Source: JBGTSJ01 sp041940305
Lineage (GTDB): Bacteria > Planctomycetota > Planctomycetia > Planctomycetales > Planctomycetaceae
Direction of reading: 5' to 3'
DNA length: 64,000 bases
NCBI GenBank assembly: GCA_041940305.1
Contig: JBGTSJ010000010.1
Coordinates: 160,394-224,393, forward strand
Part shown: one piece after another, positions 43,979 to 52,035 of the stretch
Position numbering within the stretch: position 1 is the stretch's first letter
Layout: every line of letters begins with the position of its first letter
The notes under the pieces: model-generated
Database searches by the model: none
What the model saw: only the letters and a program-made list of their open reading frames with translations
Told to the model about the DNA's origin: nothing
Program-made: the position numbers and the translations under genes

Positions 43979-45430
43979 ATGGCCGATAAGTCGAAAGCCG
44001 CGAAGGATGGCTCCCCCGCCGCATTCATGAAGTTCGCCAGGGAGCACGACGCCGTCCAGGTGGACCTCAAGTTCTGCGACATCTTCGGCGCCTGGCAGCA
44101 CTGCACGTACCCCATCGACCAGTTCGACGAAGGGACGTTCGAGGACGGGCTCGGTTTCGACGGCTCCTCCATCCGCGGCTGGCAGGCGATCAACGAGTCG
44201 GACATGCTCGCCATGCCGGACCCCGCATCGGTCCGCCTCGACCCGTTCTTCAAAGAGCCGACCGTCAGCGTTATCGCCGATATCGCCGATCCCATCACCC
44301 GGCAGCCCTACAGCCGCGATCCCCGCAATATCGCCAAGAAGGGGATGGCCTACCTGCAGCAGACGGGCATCGCCGACGCATGCTTCATCGGACCTGAGCC
44401 GGAATTCTTCATCTTCGACGACGTGCGTTACCAGTCGTCGCAGCGCGGCGGCATGTACGAGATCGACTCGTCCGAAGCCGCCTGGAATACCAACCGGCCG
44501 GATCAGAACACGCAGACGAATCTCGGCCACAAGATCGACTACAAGGCCGGATACTTCCCCGTCTCCCCCAGCGACACCCTGCACGACATCCGCACCGAGA
44601 TGGTGCAGCGGATGCGCGAACTGGGCATCGTCGTCGAAGCGCATCACCACGAAGTCGGCACCGCCGGCCAATGCGAGATCGACATGCGCTTCCAGGAGTT
44701 GCTGACGATGGCCGATCAGTTCATGTGGTACAAGTACGTCATCAAGAACGTCGCCAAGCAGCACAACAAGACCGTGACGTTCATGCCCAAGCCGATCTTC
44801 GCCGACAACGGCTCCGGCATGCACACGCACATCTCCCTCTGGAAAGGAGGCAAGCCGCTGATGGCCGGCGACGGCTACGCCGGCATGAGCGAGTTCGGCC
44901 TGCATGCCATCGGCGGCATCCTCAAGCACGGCCGCGCGCTGATCGCGCTCTCGGCCCCGACTGTGAACAGTTATCACCGCCTGGTGCCGGGGTTTGAGGC
45001 GCCCGTCACCCTCGCCATGAGCCGCCGCAACCGCTCGGCCTCCTGCCGCATCCCCATGTATTCGGCCAACCCGAAGACCAAGCGTGTGGAGTTCCGCTGC
45101 CCCGACCCGTCCGCGAACGGCTATCTCAGCTTCACCGCGCTGATGATGGCCATGATCGACGGCGTACAGAACAAGATCGACCCCGGCGAGCCCCTCGACC
45201 GCGACATCTACGACATGACCGAAGAGGAACTGTCGAAGACCAACGTCGCCCCCAAGTCGCTGGGCGAGGCGCTCGATGCTCTTGAGAAAGACAGCGAGTT
45301 CCTGATGCGCGGCGATGTCTTCACCGAAGACGTGATCTCCACGTTCATCACCTGGAAGCGCAGCAAGGAGATCGACCCCATCCGCCTCCGCCCCCACCCC
45401 TACGAGTTCGATCTCTACTACAATTGCTGA
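43979..45430 (+). CDS. glnA: Glutamine synthetase type I
   Basis: A 483-residue GS-I that makes glutamine from glutamate, ammonia and ATP. Landmarks: FDGSSIRGW (latch), FIGPEPEFFIFD (metal ligands), EVGTAGQCEIDM, GSGMHTHISLW (ATP/ammonium site), NSYHRLVPGFEAP, RNRSASCRIP and RVEFRCPDPSANGY. DIYDMTEEE has the Tyr that is adenylylated in regulated GS-I enzymes. The start at 43979 is the ATG after GAGAATCTC. A copy of the GTTGGAG repeat lies just after the stop. Confidence 0.98.
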   Translation: MADKSKAAKDGSPAAFMKFAREHDAVQVDLKFCDIFGAWQHCTYPIDQFDEGTFEDGLGFDGSSIRGWQAINESDMLAMPDPASVRLDPFFKEPTVSVIADIADPITRQPYSRDPRNIAKKGMAYLQQTGIADACFIGPEPEFFIFDDVRYQSSQRGGMYEIDSSEAAWNTNRPDQNTQTNLGHKIDYKAGYFPVSPSDTLHDIRTEMVQRMRELGIVVEAHHHEVGTAGQCEIDMRFQELLTMADQFMWYKYVIKNVAKQHNKTVTFMPKPIFADNGSGMHTHISLWKGGKPLMAGDGYAGMSEFGLHAIGGILKHGRALIALSAPTVNSYHRLVPGFEAPVTLAMSRRNRSASCRIPMYSANPKTKRVEFRCPDPSANGYLSFTALMMAMIDGVQNKIDPGEPLDRDIYDMTEEELSKTNVAPKSLGEALDALEKDSEFLMRGDVFTEDVISTFITWKRSKEIDPIRLRPHPYEFDLYYNC

Positions 45431-45440
45431 AGTTGGAGCC

Positions 45441-45463
45441 GTTGGAGTACAGGCTTTAGCCTG
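45441..45463 (+). repeat. GTTGGAG...GCCTG repeat, single end
   Basis: GTTGGAGTACAGGCTTTAGC plus CTG, resembling the left end of the 82-bp element at 15134-15215. The facing right end is absent, so this is a solo end. Confidence 0.55.
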
Positions 45464-45536
45464 CCATGCCACATTCGGCGCCCCGTGCGCTCCCAGCGCC
45501 GGGGCGTTTCCGTTTCCCCGCAACGCCTTCCGTCGC

Positions 45537-46235
45537 ATGCCCGGTCCCGGTGTCCTTTTCGATCTCGACGGAACGCTCCTCGAGACGCTGACCGACGTCG
45601 CCAATGCCGCTAACCGGGCATTGCAGCGCTGCGGCTTCCCCGAGCACCCGGTCCCCGATTATCGCTACCTGCTGGGTGGCGGCGTCCGCCGACTGTTCGC
45701 CGCCGCAATCCCGCAGAAAGCTGCGAACGACGAGAACATCCAGCGCTGCATCACCACATTCCACGAGGAGTACCAGGCCGCGTGGAACGTCCACACTCGG
45801 CCCTACCCGGGAATCACCGAACTCATCCAGGAACTGTACCGCCGGCAGATCCCCCTGGCCGTGCTCTCCAACAAGCCGCACGACTTCACGCGCCAATGCA
45901 TCGAAGCGCACTTCGGAGCAGAGGACACGATCGCGGCCTCCGATCCGGCGATCGGTCCGTTCCAGATCGTCTTCGGCGAACGAGTCGGCATCCCGCCGAA
46001 GCCTGATCCGGCAGGCGCGATCGAGGTCGCCGCGCTGCTGAAGACACCACCGGAGCAGGTCTTCTATCTGGGCGATACGTCCATCGACATGCAGACCGCC
46101 GTCTCGTCCGGCATGCGGCCCATCGGCGTCCTCTGGGGCTTCCGCGACCGCGCCGAACTGCAGGAGGCCGGCGCCCGCCATCTGCTCACGACCCCTGCCG
46201 AACTCCTCCCCCTCCTCGACGCCCAACACACTTGA
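45537..46235 (+). CDS. gph: HAD-family phosphatase, phosphoglycolate phosphatase-like
   Basis: A 232-residue HAD hydrolase. Motif I FDLDGTLLET holds the nucleophilic Asp9 and the acid/base Asp11. Motif II is VLSNKP, the motif Lys is in IPPKPDP, and motif III is YLGDTSIDMQTA. A helical cap (about 18-85) gives the Gph type that hydrolyses 2-phosphoglycolate, but members of this branch also use other small phosphates. The start is MPGPGVLFDLDGT. Confidence 0.88.
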   Translation: MPGPGVLFDLDGTLLETLTDVANAANRALQRCGFPEHPVPDYRYLLGGGVRRLFAAAIPQKAANDENIQRCITTFHEEYQAAWNVHTRPYPGITELIQELYRRQIPLAVLSNKPHDFTRQCIEAHFGAEDTIAASDPAIGPFQIVFGERVGIPPKPDPAGAIEVAALLKTPPEQVFYLGDTSIDMQTAVSSGMRPIGVLWGFRDRAELQEAGARHLLTTPAELLPLLDAQHT

Positions 46236-46310
46236 CGCGAAGCGTCTCACACTAGCCCGCCGCGCCAGCAAGGGCCGAACATTGCCGAGCATCCACCCCG
46301 TTGCCAGACA

Positions 46311-47219
46311 TCAAGCGATATCGGGCCTCTGCTCCGCGAGCGCCGCCGATGTCGTCCCGTTCGTCCCACCCTCCCCCGGCTTCTCCATCACAAACAGCCC
46401 GTACTGCATCGCCCCGGTGTGATAGGCCGCCAGGATCCGGAACAGCGTGATGGCGAACACGCGGTTCCCGTTGTTCCGATCGAACAGCGCTTTGACGTAC
46501 CGCGGCGTCGTGAACAGCCGGCCCATCAGCCGCCGGGCACAGATCCACCACGTCTTGCGGACGTTGCGGCTCAACTCTTCATAACGCACGAGCGACAGGC
46601 CCGCGTCGGCGATCATCTGACGGTACTCTTCCGCCGACCCCATGCTCGGCAACCGCCCCTCCGAGCAGATCGGCTCCAGCAGATGCCGCTCTTCCCACCG
46701 CTTTGGTTTGTCGTCCGCCAGCCATGCATAGATCGCCGCGCGGCGTCCCGGCTTGAGCACGCGCGCGATCTCCTGAAAGTACTTCGGCTTGTCCGGCACG
46801 TGGGCCAGGCATTCGATCGAAACCAGGGCGTCGAACGACGAGTCCTCAAACGGATTCGTCAGCCAGTTCTGCAGCAGGTACTTCGGGTTGCCATGCCCGT
46901 TGGTCTTTTCGCTGGCATAGCGAAACTGCGCCTCGGAGACCGTGACCCCTGTCACATCCGCCTTGTAGACGTTCGCCAGGAACCGCGCCGTCCCGCCATA
47001 CCCGCAGCCGACGTCGCAGACGATCCTCCCTTCCCCAACCTGCGCCTCGTCCGCCACCAGCCGGATCAACTGCTCGCAGGCGTCTTCCGCCGACTCGCGG
47101 CCGGTCCGCCACAGCCCGTGGTGGACGTGCTCGCCCCAGATCTCCCGGTAATACACGTCCAAGTCGTCGTAATGCCGGCCGACGCTCTCCACCGTCGGCA
47201 CGTGTCGCGGGATGATCAT
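46311..47219 (-). CDS. SAM-dependent methyltransferase, tocopherol-methyltransferase-like
   Basis: About 302 residues from the ATG at 47219 (MIIPRHVPTVESVGRHYDDLD). Motif I is VCDVGCGYGG (SAM binding). The signature YYREIWGEHVHHGLW fits the branch that includes gamma-tocopherol and related small-molecule methyltransferases. LVSIECLAHVPDKPKYFQE is motif post-I/II. The acceptor is unknown; quinone, isoprenoid or polyketide-type molecules are candidates. The gene downstream of a polyprenol-phosphate sugar synthase on the same strand (41 bp) suggests a shared transcript. Confidence 0.88.
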   Translation of the reverse strand: MIIPRHVPTVESVGRHYDDLDVYYREIWGEHVHHGLWRTGRESAEDACEQLIRLVADEAQVGEGRIVCDVGCGYGGTARFLANVYKADVTGVTVSEAQFRYASEKTNGHGNPKYLLQNWLTNPFEDSSFDALVSIECLAHVPDKPKYFQEIARVLKPGRRAAIYAWLADDKPKRWEERHLLEPICSEGRLPSMGSAEEYRQMIADAGLSLVRYEELSRNVRKTWWICARRLMGRLFTTPRYVKALFDRNNGNRVFAITLFRILAAYHTGAMQYGLFVMEKPGEGGTNGTTSAALAEQRPDIA

Positions 47220-47260
47220 AAGGCAGCCGTCAGGGATCTGGGGGCAGGGGTCAGCGTAGT

Positions 47261-48001
47261 TTAGCGGGGGGCCGCAGGCGACCGCGACTGTCCGCCGCGC
47301 AGCCGCAGCGTCAGCAGCACCCACAGCGCTCCCACCGCGTCCTGCCAGCTGATTTTCGATTCCCCCACCGTCCGGTCCCGAAACACGAACGGCACTTCCT
47401 CAAACGTGCAGCCCGCCCGGCGGCAGCGGAACAGGATCTCCTCCTGGATCGCATACCCCTTCGCCCGGATTCGGTCGAGATCGACCGCCCGCAGCGCCGA
47501 CACCCGGTAACAGCGAAAGCTCCCGCTGGTGTCTTTCGTCTTCAGCCCCAGTACCAGCCTCGCATACGTGTTGATCGCGCGGCTCATGAAGTGCCGTCGC
47601 GGCCCCCAGCCTTCCACGCCCCCGCCCGCCACATACCGCGAGCCGACGGCCACGTCCACCCGCTCCGACGCGGCCACCAGCGCGGGAATCACCTCCGGCG
47701 GATGCGAGAAGTCGGCGTCCAGATTGAGCAGCAGGTCGTAACCCTGCTCGACGCCGTATCGAAACCCGGCGACGGTCGCCGTGCCCAGCCCCTGCTTCCC
47801 CGGCCGATGCAGGATCCGGACGCGGGAGTCCCGCGCCGCCATCTCATCCACAACCTGCCCCGTTCCGTCGGGCGAGTTGTCATCGATCACCAGCACGTCC
47901 GCATGCGGTTCGTGCCTGTGGATCTCGGGGATCAGCCGCTCCACGTTGCCGCGCTCGTTATACGTGCACAGCGTCACCAGCAGGCGCTGATCGGGCGGCA
48001 T
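47261..48001 (-). CDS. Polyprenol-phosphate mannose synthase-like glycosyltransferase (GT2)
   Basis: A 246-residue inverting GT2 enzyme. Motifs: LCTYNERGNVERLI, VIDDNSPDGTG, NLDADFSHPPEVI (the DAD metal motif) and SGSFRCYRVSALR. The short soluble form without a C-terminal membrane helix fits DPM1-type synthases, which charge polyprenyl phosphate with mannose or a related sugar. It would supply a donor to membrane transferases such as the one at 40821. It lies upstream of the methyltransferase gene. Confidence 0.92.
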   Translation of the reverse strand: MPPDQRLLVTLCTYNERGNVERLIPEIHRHEPHADVLVIDDNSPDGTGQVVDEMAARDSRVRILHRPGKQGLGTATVAGFRYGVEQGYDLLLNLDADFSHPPEVIPALVAASERVDVAVGSRYVAGGGVEGWGPRRHFMSRAINTYARLVLGLKTKDTSGSFRCYRVSALRAVDLDRIRAKGYAIQEEILFRCRRAGCTFEEVPFVFRDRTVGESKISWQDAVGALWVLLTLRLRGGQSRSPAAPR

Positions 48002-48027
48002 GGGCGATGAGGGGGAGCAACCGGGAA

Positions 48028-49008
48028 TTAACGCGAAGAGGTATCCCGGTCATAGCGGCTGCGGCGCGTCCGCCACTCGCTGCTGGAATCCTTCACGTAC
48101 TGCTTAAAGGCTTCCAGCATCGGGATCTCGATCTGTGCGGCCGGATTGGCCAGCAGATCGGTTCCGCGGGCATTGGTGTTGGGGCGGAGGAACTCAACCC
48201 GTTCCTCATTCTGACGGATGGCCGTCAGCACCTCGTTCATCTTCGACGCCTGGTTCCGATCAGCAGCGTCCCGCGTGCCCGCAACGAGCACAAATCCGAT
48301 GCCCAGTTCCGGCTTCTTCAGGAAGTTGAGCGCCCGAGTCCCATTCACCCGGCCGATGCTCGAGACCGGCGAGAGCAGCACGATCGCGCGCACGTCCTGC
48401 CCGCGCGGGGTCCCCGGTGATCCACCGGGCCCGTCCAGGTACGGAGCCTGCCGCCAGTCGAGTTCGGCGTACTCCAAAGCCACCGGCGCCATGATGTCGC
48501 TCGCGACAATCCCCAGCTTGTTCACGTTGAGCTGCTTCGCCTCATGCTGCTCGGTCAGGAAGATCTTGACGGCCGGCAGGTCCCCGTGCGCCATCTTGTA
48601 GTAATCGTTGTTGTCGAGCACCTTGGACTCGCCCTCGATGACGCTCTCACCGTGCTTGCGCAGGTCCACCGTCACGACCGCATAGCCGATGTCGTTGAGC
48701 ACCTCCGCGAACGCCTTTCCTCCCTGCGGTGCCGAACTCTTGTCCCACACCAGCCGGCTGCCGTTCTCACCGTGCAGCAGGATGATGACCGGCGCGTTCT
48801 CAATCCCACCCGGGTTCTTCTCTTCCAGGGCCGGGTAGTACGAGATGTGAATCGGAAAACCGTCCCCCTGCGCCTCCAGCACTTCAGTGCGCATATTCTT
48901 CTGCGCCCAGGCGGGAGACGCGACGAGGCATGTCATGACGAACGCCGCGGTTGCAGCGATCGACAACGCGGTCCGTTGCGGACGGGAAGCAATGGGAGTC
49001 AGCAACAT
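48028..49008 (-). CDS. Secreted alpha/beta-hydrolase-fold protein, nucleophile unclear
   Basis: About 326 residues from the ATG at 49008 (GGAG upstream), with a signal peptide ending VASPAWA. The fold is indicated by VIILLHGENGSR (oxyanion-hole strand), YAVVTVDLRKHGES and GIGFVLVAGTRD. At the nucleophile elbow the sequence is LGIVASDIMAP, not the regular GxSxG, so the catalytic role is uncertain. An acidic pair in the C-terminal half may complete a triad. Its substrate is unknown. The C-terminus is charged. Confidence 0.75.
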   Translation of the reverse strand: MLLTPIASRPQRTALSIAATAAFVMTCLVASPAWAQKNMRTEVLEAQGDGFPIHISYYPALEEKNPGGIENAPVIILLHGENGSRLVWDKSSAPQGGKAFAEVLNDIGYAVVTVDLRKHGESVIEGESKVLDNNDYYKMAHGDLPAVKIFLTEQHEAKQLNVNKLGIVASDIMAPVALEYAELDWRQAPYLDGPGGSPGTPRGQDVRAIVLLSPVSSIGRVNGTRALNFLKKPELGIGFVLVAGTRDAADRNQASKMNEVLTAIRQNEERVEFLRPNTNARGTDLLANPAAQIEIPMLEAFKQYVKDSSSEWRTRRSRYDRDTSSR

Positions 49009-49193
49009 GGGAAAGGCTCCGGTGGGCATCGCCAGGGAGTCATGCGAAGGACAGATCTTACTTCAGTCTACGACTCTGGCCGCAGGGGGTCAATCTGCAA
49101 TAAACCGCGACAGCATCGGGACTTCGGTTTCGCTGCCGCCGCTGAGGTCTGCAACAGATGGGCAAAGGCGGGCGGTCGCTCCGGCGCCGCATT

Positions 49194-50135
49194 TCACGAA
49201 GAGCCTGATGCATCGGCCCTCGCAAGCCGGCGCACGACCGCAATGTCGTCCGCCAACTGCGCCCGCAGCGCCTCCACGCCGGAAAACACCTGAGTGCCCC
49301 GGACTCGCGCCGTCAGATCCACATGCATCTCCCTCCCATACAGTTCGCCCCCTTCGTAATCGATCAAGTGAACTTCGACCTTTCGGGCCTGCTCCTCGAA
49401 TGTCGGGTTGGGACCAATGTGCACCGCCGCCAGATACTCAATCTCATCGACGCGGGATCGGCCGGCGTACACGCCGTCGGACGGCAGCAGCACGGGAATG
49501 CCGCTGAGATTCGCCGTCCCGAATCCCAGCCGGTTTCCGCGGCCCGCCCCGCGCACCACTTGACCGGCGAGCCGGTAGGGATGCCCCAGCATTCCCAGGG
49601 CGCGGTCAAACTCTCCGGCGGCCAGGGCAGTCCGGATGACGCTTGAGGAGACCAGTTGATCGCCGACGCCGACGGGAGTGGCGACTTCGATCGACATCCC
49701 GGCGTCATCGCAGAACTGGCGGAGGGTCTCGACGGTGCCCGAGCGTCCCCGGCCGAAACAGAAGTTCGGCCCTTCGACCAGTCCCCGGGCGTTCAGGGAA
49801 TCCCGCAGAATCCGGTCGAAAAACTCGCGGGGCGACAGTTCCAGCAGGGACATGCTGGTGGGGTACACGATGAGGCAATCCACGCCGCAGCCCTCCAGCA
49901 GCCGCGCCTTTTCGTCCAGCGATGTGAGCAGCGGCGGAGCACGGCCGGGTGCGAGCAACTGGATGGGATGCGGGTCGAACGTCAGCACCACGGAGGGCGC
50001 CGCCGCCGCGCGTGCCAGCGCGACCAGCCGCCCCACCATCTGCTGATGGCCGCGATGCACGCCGTCGAAATTGCCGATCGACACGAATCCGCCGCGGCAG
50101 TCGCGGGCGTCGTGCACGTCCGTCTGGATTCTCAT
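49194..50135 (-). CDS. ribF: Bifunctional riboflavin kinase / FAD synthetase
   Basis: A RibF of about 313 residues. The N-terminal adenylyltransferase half has GNFDGVHRGHQ and VEGPNFCFGRGRSGT; the C-terminal flavokinase half has GRGNRLGFGTANL, PSDGVYAGR and HIGPNPTFEE. It makes FMN from riboflavin and then FAD. I use the ATG at 50135 (MRIQTDVHDARDCRGG); an upstream in-frame ATG is at 50165. Confidence 0.95.
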   Translation of the reverse strand: MRIQTDVHDARDCRGGFVSIGNFDGVHRGHQQMVGRLVALARAAAAPSVVLTFDPHPIQLLAPGRAPPLLTSLDEKARLLEGCGVDCLIVYPTSMSLLELSPREFFDRILRDSLNARGLVEGPNFCFGRGRSGTVETLRQFCDDAGMSIEVATPVGVGDQLVSSSVIRTALAAGEFDRALGMLGHPYRLAGQVVRGAGRGNRLGFGTANLSGIPVLLPSDGVYAGRSRVDEIEYLAAVHIGPNPTFEEQARKVEVHLIDYEGGELYGREMHVDLTARVRGTQVFSGVEALRAQLADDIAVVRRLARADASGSS

Positions 50136-50414
50136 ACGCTGCTGCCGGATCGCGGACCGGCACACCTGTCTTCGCCGGAACCGCAGGGAATAGAGGCTAT
50201 CGTAATCGACCCGGCCCGGCGCGTCAGTGCTGCCCTGCGCCGGCGGGCCTCTTCATCTGGCCCGCATCGCTGAACTCCGGTATGATGGATTCGTTCGGAG
50301 GGTACGCCCCGCGCGATCGCCGGCCGGCTCCCGCCGACCCCGTCGGACAATGTCTCGCGGCCCGCAGATCGACTGCCGGGCCGTCCCCGCAAACCCGCAT
50401 TGAGGAGTGGTCCT

Positions 50415-50912
50415 GTGAAAGCGCGCTGGTATGACGGTCGAGCGGCCTGGCTGGCGGCGGGCGTCCTGTTTGGACTGGGCCTGTCTGTCTACTGGCCGCA
50501 TGAGGAGGCCCAGGCAACGGCGGTGGACCGCAGCCAGAAGATCGTGTTGACCTCGGTCAACACCGGCGACAGCACCAGCGACGCCGTCTTTGTCCTCGAC
50601 CTCGTCACCGGCCGCCTCCTCGGTGCAGGCTATACCACGCAGGCCGGCGGATTTACCCAGACCTGGGCCCGCAACCTCGCGGCCGACTTCAAAGTCGGCG
50701 ACAACGCCGAATACGTCATGGTCCCGGGTCGCTTCGTGATTCAGCAGGCGGGAGCCGGCGGCGACATTCCGGCCAACGGCGGGGTCTATGTGGCCGAGCT
50801 CAACACCGGATGGGTCCACATGTACGGTTTCCCCTATCAGGAGAGCCGCGCCCAGCCGACCAAGCCGCTCGTCCTCATCGACCGCTTTGCCTTCCGCGCG
50901 GTGCAGGAGTAG
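50415..50912 (+). CDS. Exported protein of unknown function
   Basis: 165 residues from a GTG start at 50415, seven bases after GAGGAG. A signal-like helix (AAWLAAGVLFGLGLSVYW) opens the protein. The rest is beta-rich with motifs SVNTGDSTSDAVFVLDLVTGRLLGAGY and DNAEYVMVPGRF, and ends in AQPTKPLVLIDRFAFRAVQE. I do not recognise a family; similar short proteins occur in planctomycetes. The palindrome copy 3 follows the stop, and the next gene converges. Confidence 0.7.
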   Translation: MKARWYDGRAAWLAAGVLFGLGLSVYWPHEEAQATAVDRSQKIVLTSVNTGDSTSDAVFVLDLVTGRLLGAGYTTQAGGFTQTWARNLAADFKVGDNAEYVMVPGRFVIQQAGAGGDIPANGGVYVAELNTGWVHMYGFPYQESRAQPTKPLVLIDRFAFRAVQE

Positions 50913-50933
50913 CAATTCCAGCGCGACGTCCTC

Positions 50934-50966
50934 AGAACCCCGGTTTCTTCAAGAAGCCGGGGTTCT
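50934..50966. repeat. Palindrome family, copy 3 (33 bp)
   Basis: AGAACCCCGGTTTCTT, C, AAGAAGCCGGGGTTCT: one G-T mismatch in the stem. It sits between two converging genes. Confidence 0.9.
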
Positions 50967-50985
50967 TTGTGCGCTGCAGCCGGAT

Positions 50986-52035
50986 TCATCGCTGATAAAT
51001 CGGCAGGTACCGGTACTCGATTGTCAGCGCCAGCACCCCCAGGCTCGTCGAATAAATCCGCCCGATGCCGCGCTCGCCCCCGTGCGGCGACTCCCAGCTT
51101 CCGTTCCCGTCCTGCCGGGGCAGCAGCAGGTTCACCAGCCGCTCGTGCGTCCGCTCGGCGTACTTGTCCCCCATCTTGAACATCCCCACGCCGGTGTAGT
51201 AGACGCCGTAGAAATAGTAATTGCTGCCGTAGTCCAGCGGGTTGTCCAGCAGCCAGTCGGCGCCGCCGATGGACTCCGGCGCGTGATGCAGGCCGCAGAC
51301 TTCCAGCGCCGTGATGCCTGTGCCGGTCAGCGTCTGCGTCTGGCCGCTGCCGGGCTGGTAACCGAAGCCGCGGTTGTCCCGCACGCTGCAGTTCTTCACG
51401 TATTCGATGGCGAAGTCGATCGACTCCGCCGGCACGTCACAGCCCACGTCCTTGGCGGCACGCAGCGCCAGCACCTGCCACGCCGTCACGCTCAGGTCGC
51501 TGTCACGGCTGTCCACCTGGTACCGCCAGCCCCCCGCATGCCGCCGGTCCTTATCGACGTCCTGCGATTCGAGAATCAGCTTGACGGCCCGCTCCAATGC
51601 CCTCCGCAGGTCGGCCGCGTCCGCCTCGTTCACCATGCCGGCCGCCTCCGCGAGCATCAGCGTGCTGATGCCGTGGCTGTACATCGGCCCGTGGCTGCGG
51701 CGATGCACGAGCATCCCGTTGTCCTCCTGATGCTCCAGCACCCAGCGGATGCCGCGGTCGATCTGCGTCCCGTACGGCCCCTCCCCCGGCAGATGCCCGG
51801 CCGCCATGAATGCCATCACCGCCAACGAGGTCGCCGCCGTGCACTCGCCGTACGAATCCGTCTTCCACGCCCCGGTCGACTCCTGCTGCGAGGCGATGTA
51901 ATCGAGGGCCCGCGCGACCGCCGTGTCCACCTCCGCCTGCCGCGCCGCATCCAGCTCGGCACAGGCGGGCGCATTCAACATCGCCATCACCAGACCCGGC
52001 AGGAAGAGGTGTTTGAGGAGCTGCCGCATGGTCAT
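50986..52035 (-). CDS. Squalene-cyclase/prenyltransferase-like repeat protein
   Basis: A 349-residue exported protein (signal LKHLFLPGLVMAMLNAPACA) with alpha/alpha-barrel repeats of the terpene cyclase/prenyltransferase type: ALDYIASQQESTGAWK, GIRWVLEHQEDNGML, GGWRYQVDSRDSDLSVTAWQVLAL and LPRQDGNGSWESP. No DxDD or DDxxD catalytic motif is evident, so it may be non-enzymatic. The start overlaps the stop of the upstream DUF4175 gene (ATGA), which implies translational coupling. Confidence 0.85.
   Translation of the reverse strand: MTMRQLLKHLFLPGLVMAMLNAPACAELDAARQAEVDTAVARALDYIASQQESTGAWKTDSYGECTAATSLAVMAFMAAGHLPGEGPYGTQIDRGIRWVLEHQEDNGMLVHRRSHGPMYSHGISTLMLAEAAGMVNEADAADLRRALERAVKLILESQDVDKDRRHAGGWRYQVDSRDSDLSVTAWQVLALRAAKDVGCDVPAESIDFAIEYVKNCSVRDNRGFGYQPGSGQTQTLTGTGITALEVCGLHHAPESIGGADWLLDNPLDYGSNYYFYGVYYTGVGMFKMGDKYAERTHERLVNLLLPRQDGNGSWESPHGGERGIGRIYSTSLGVLALTIEYRYLPIYQR

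Noticed and set aside
45431..45536. Glutamine-sensing RNA after glnA
   Set aside because: Only a single repeat end and a short gap are present; no conserved aptamer pattern is visible.
43877..45604. 575-codon minus-strand frame opposite glnA
   Set aside because: glnA on the plus strand is unmistakable; the antisense frame has no motif.
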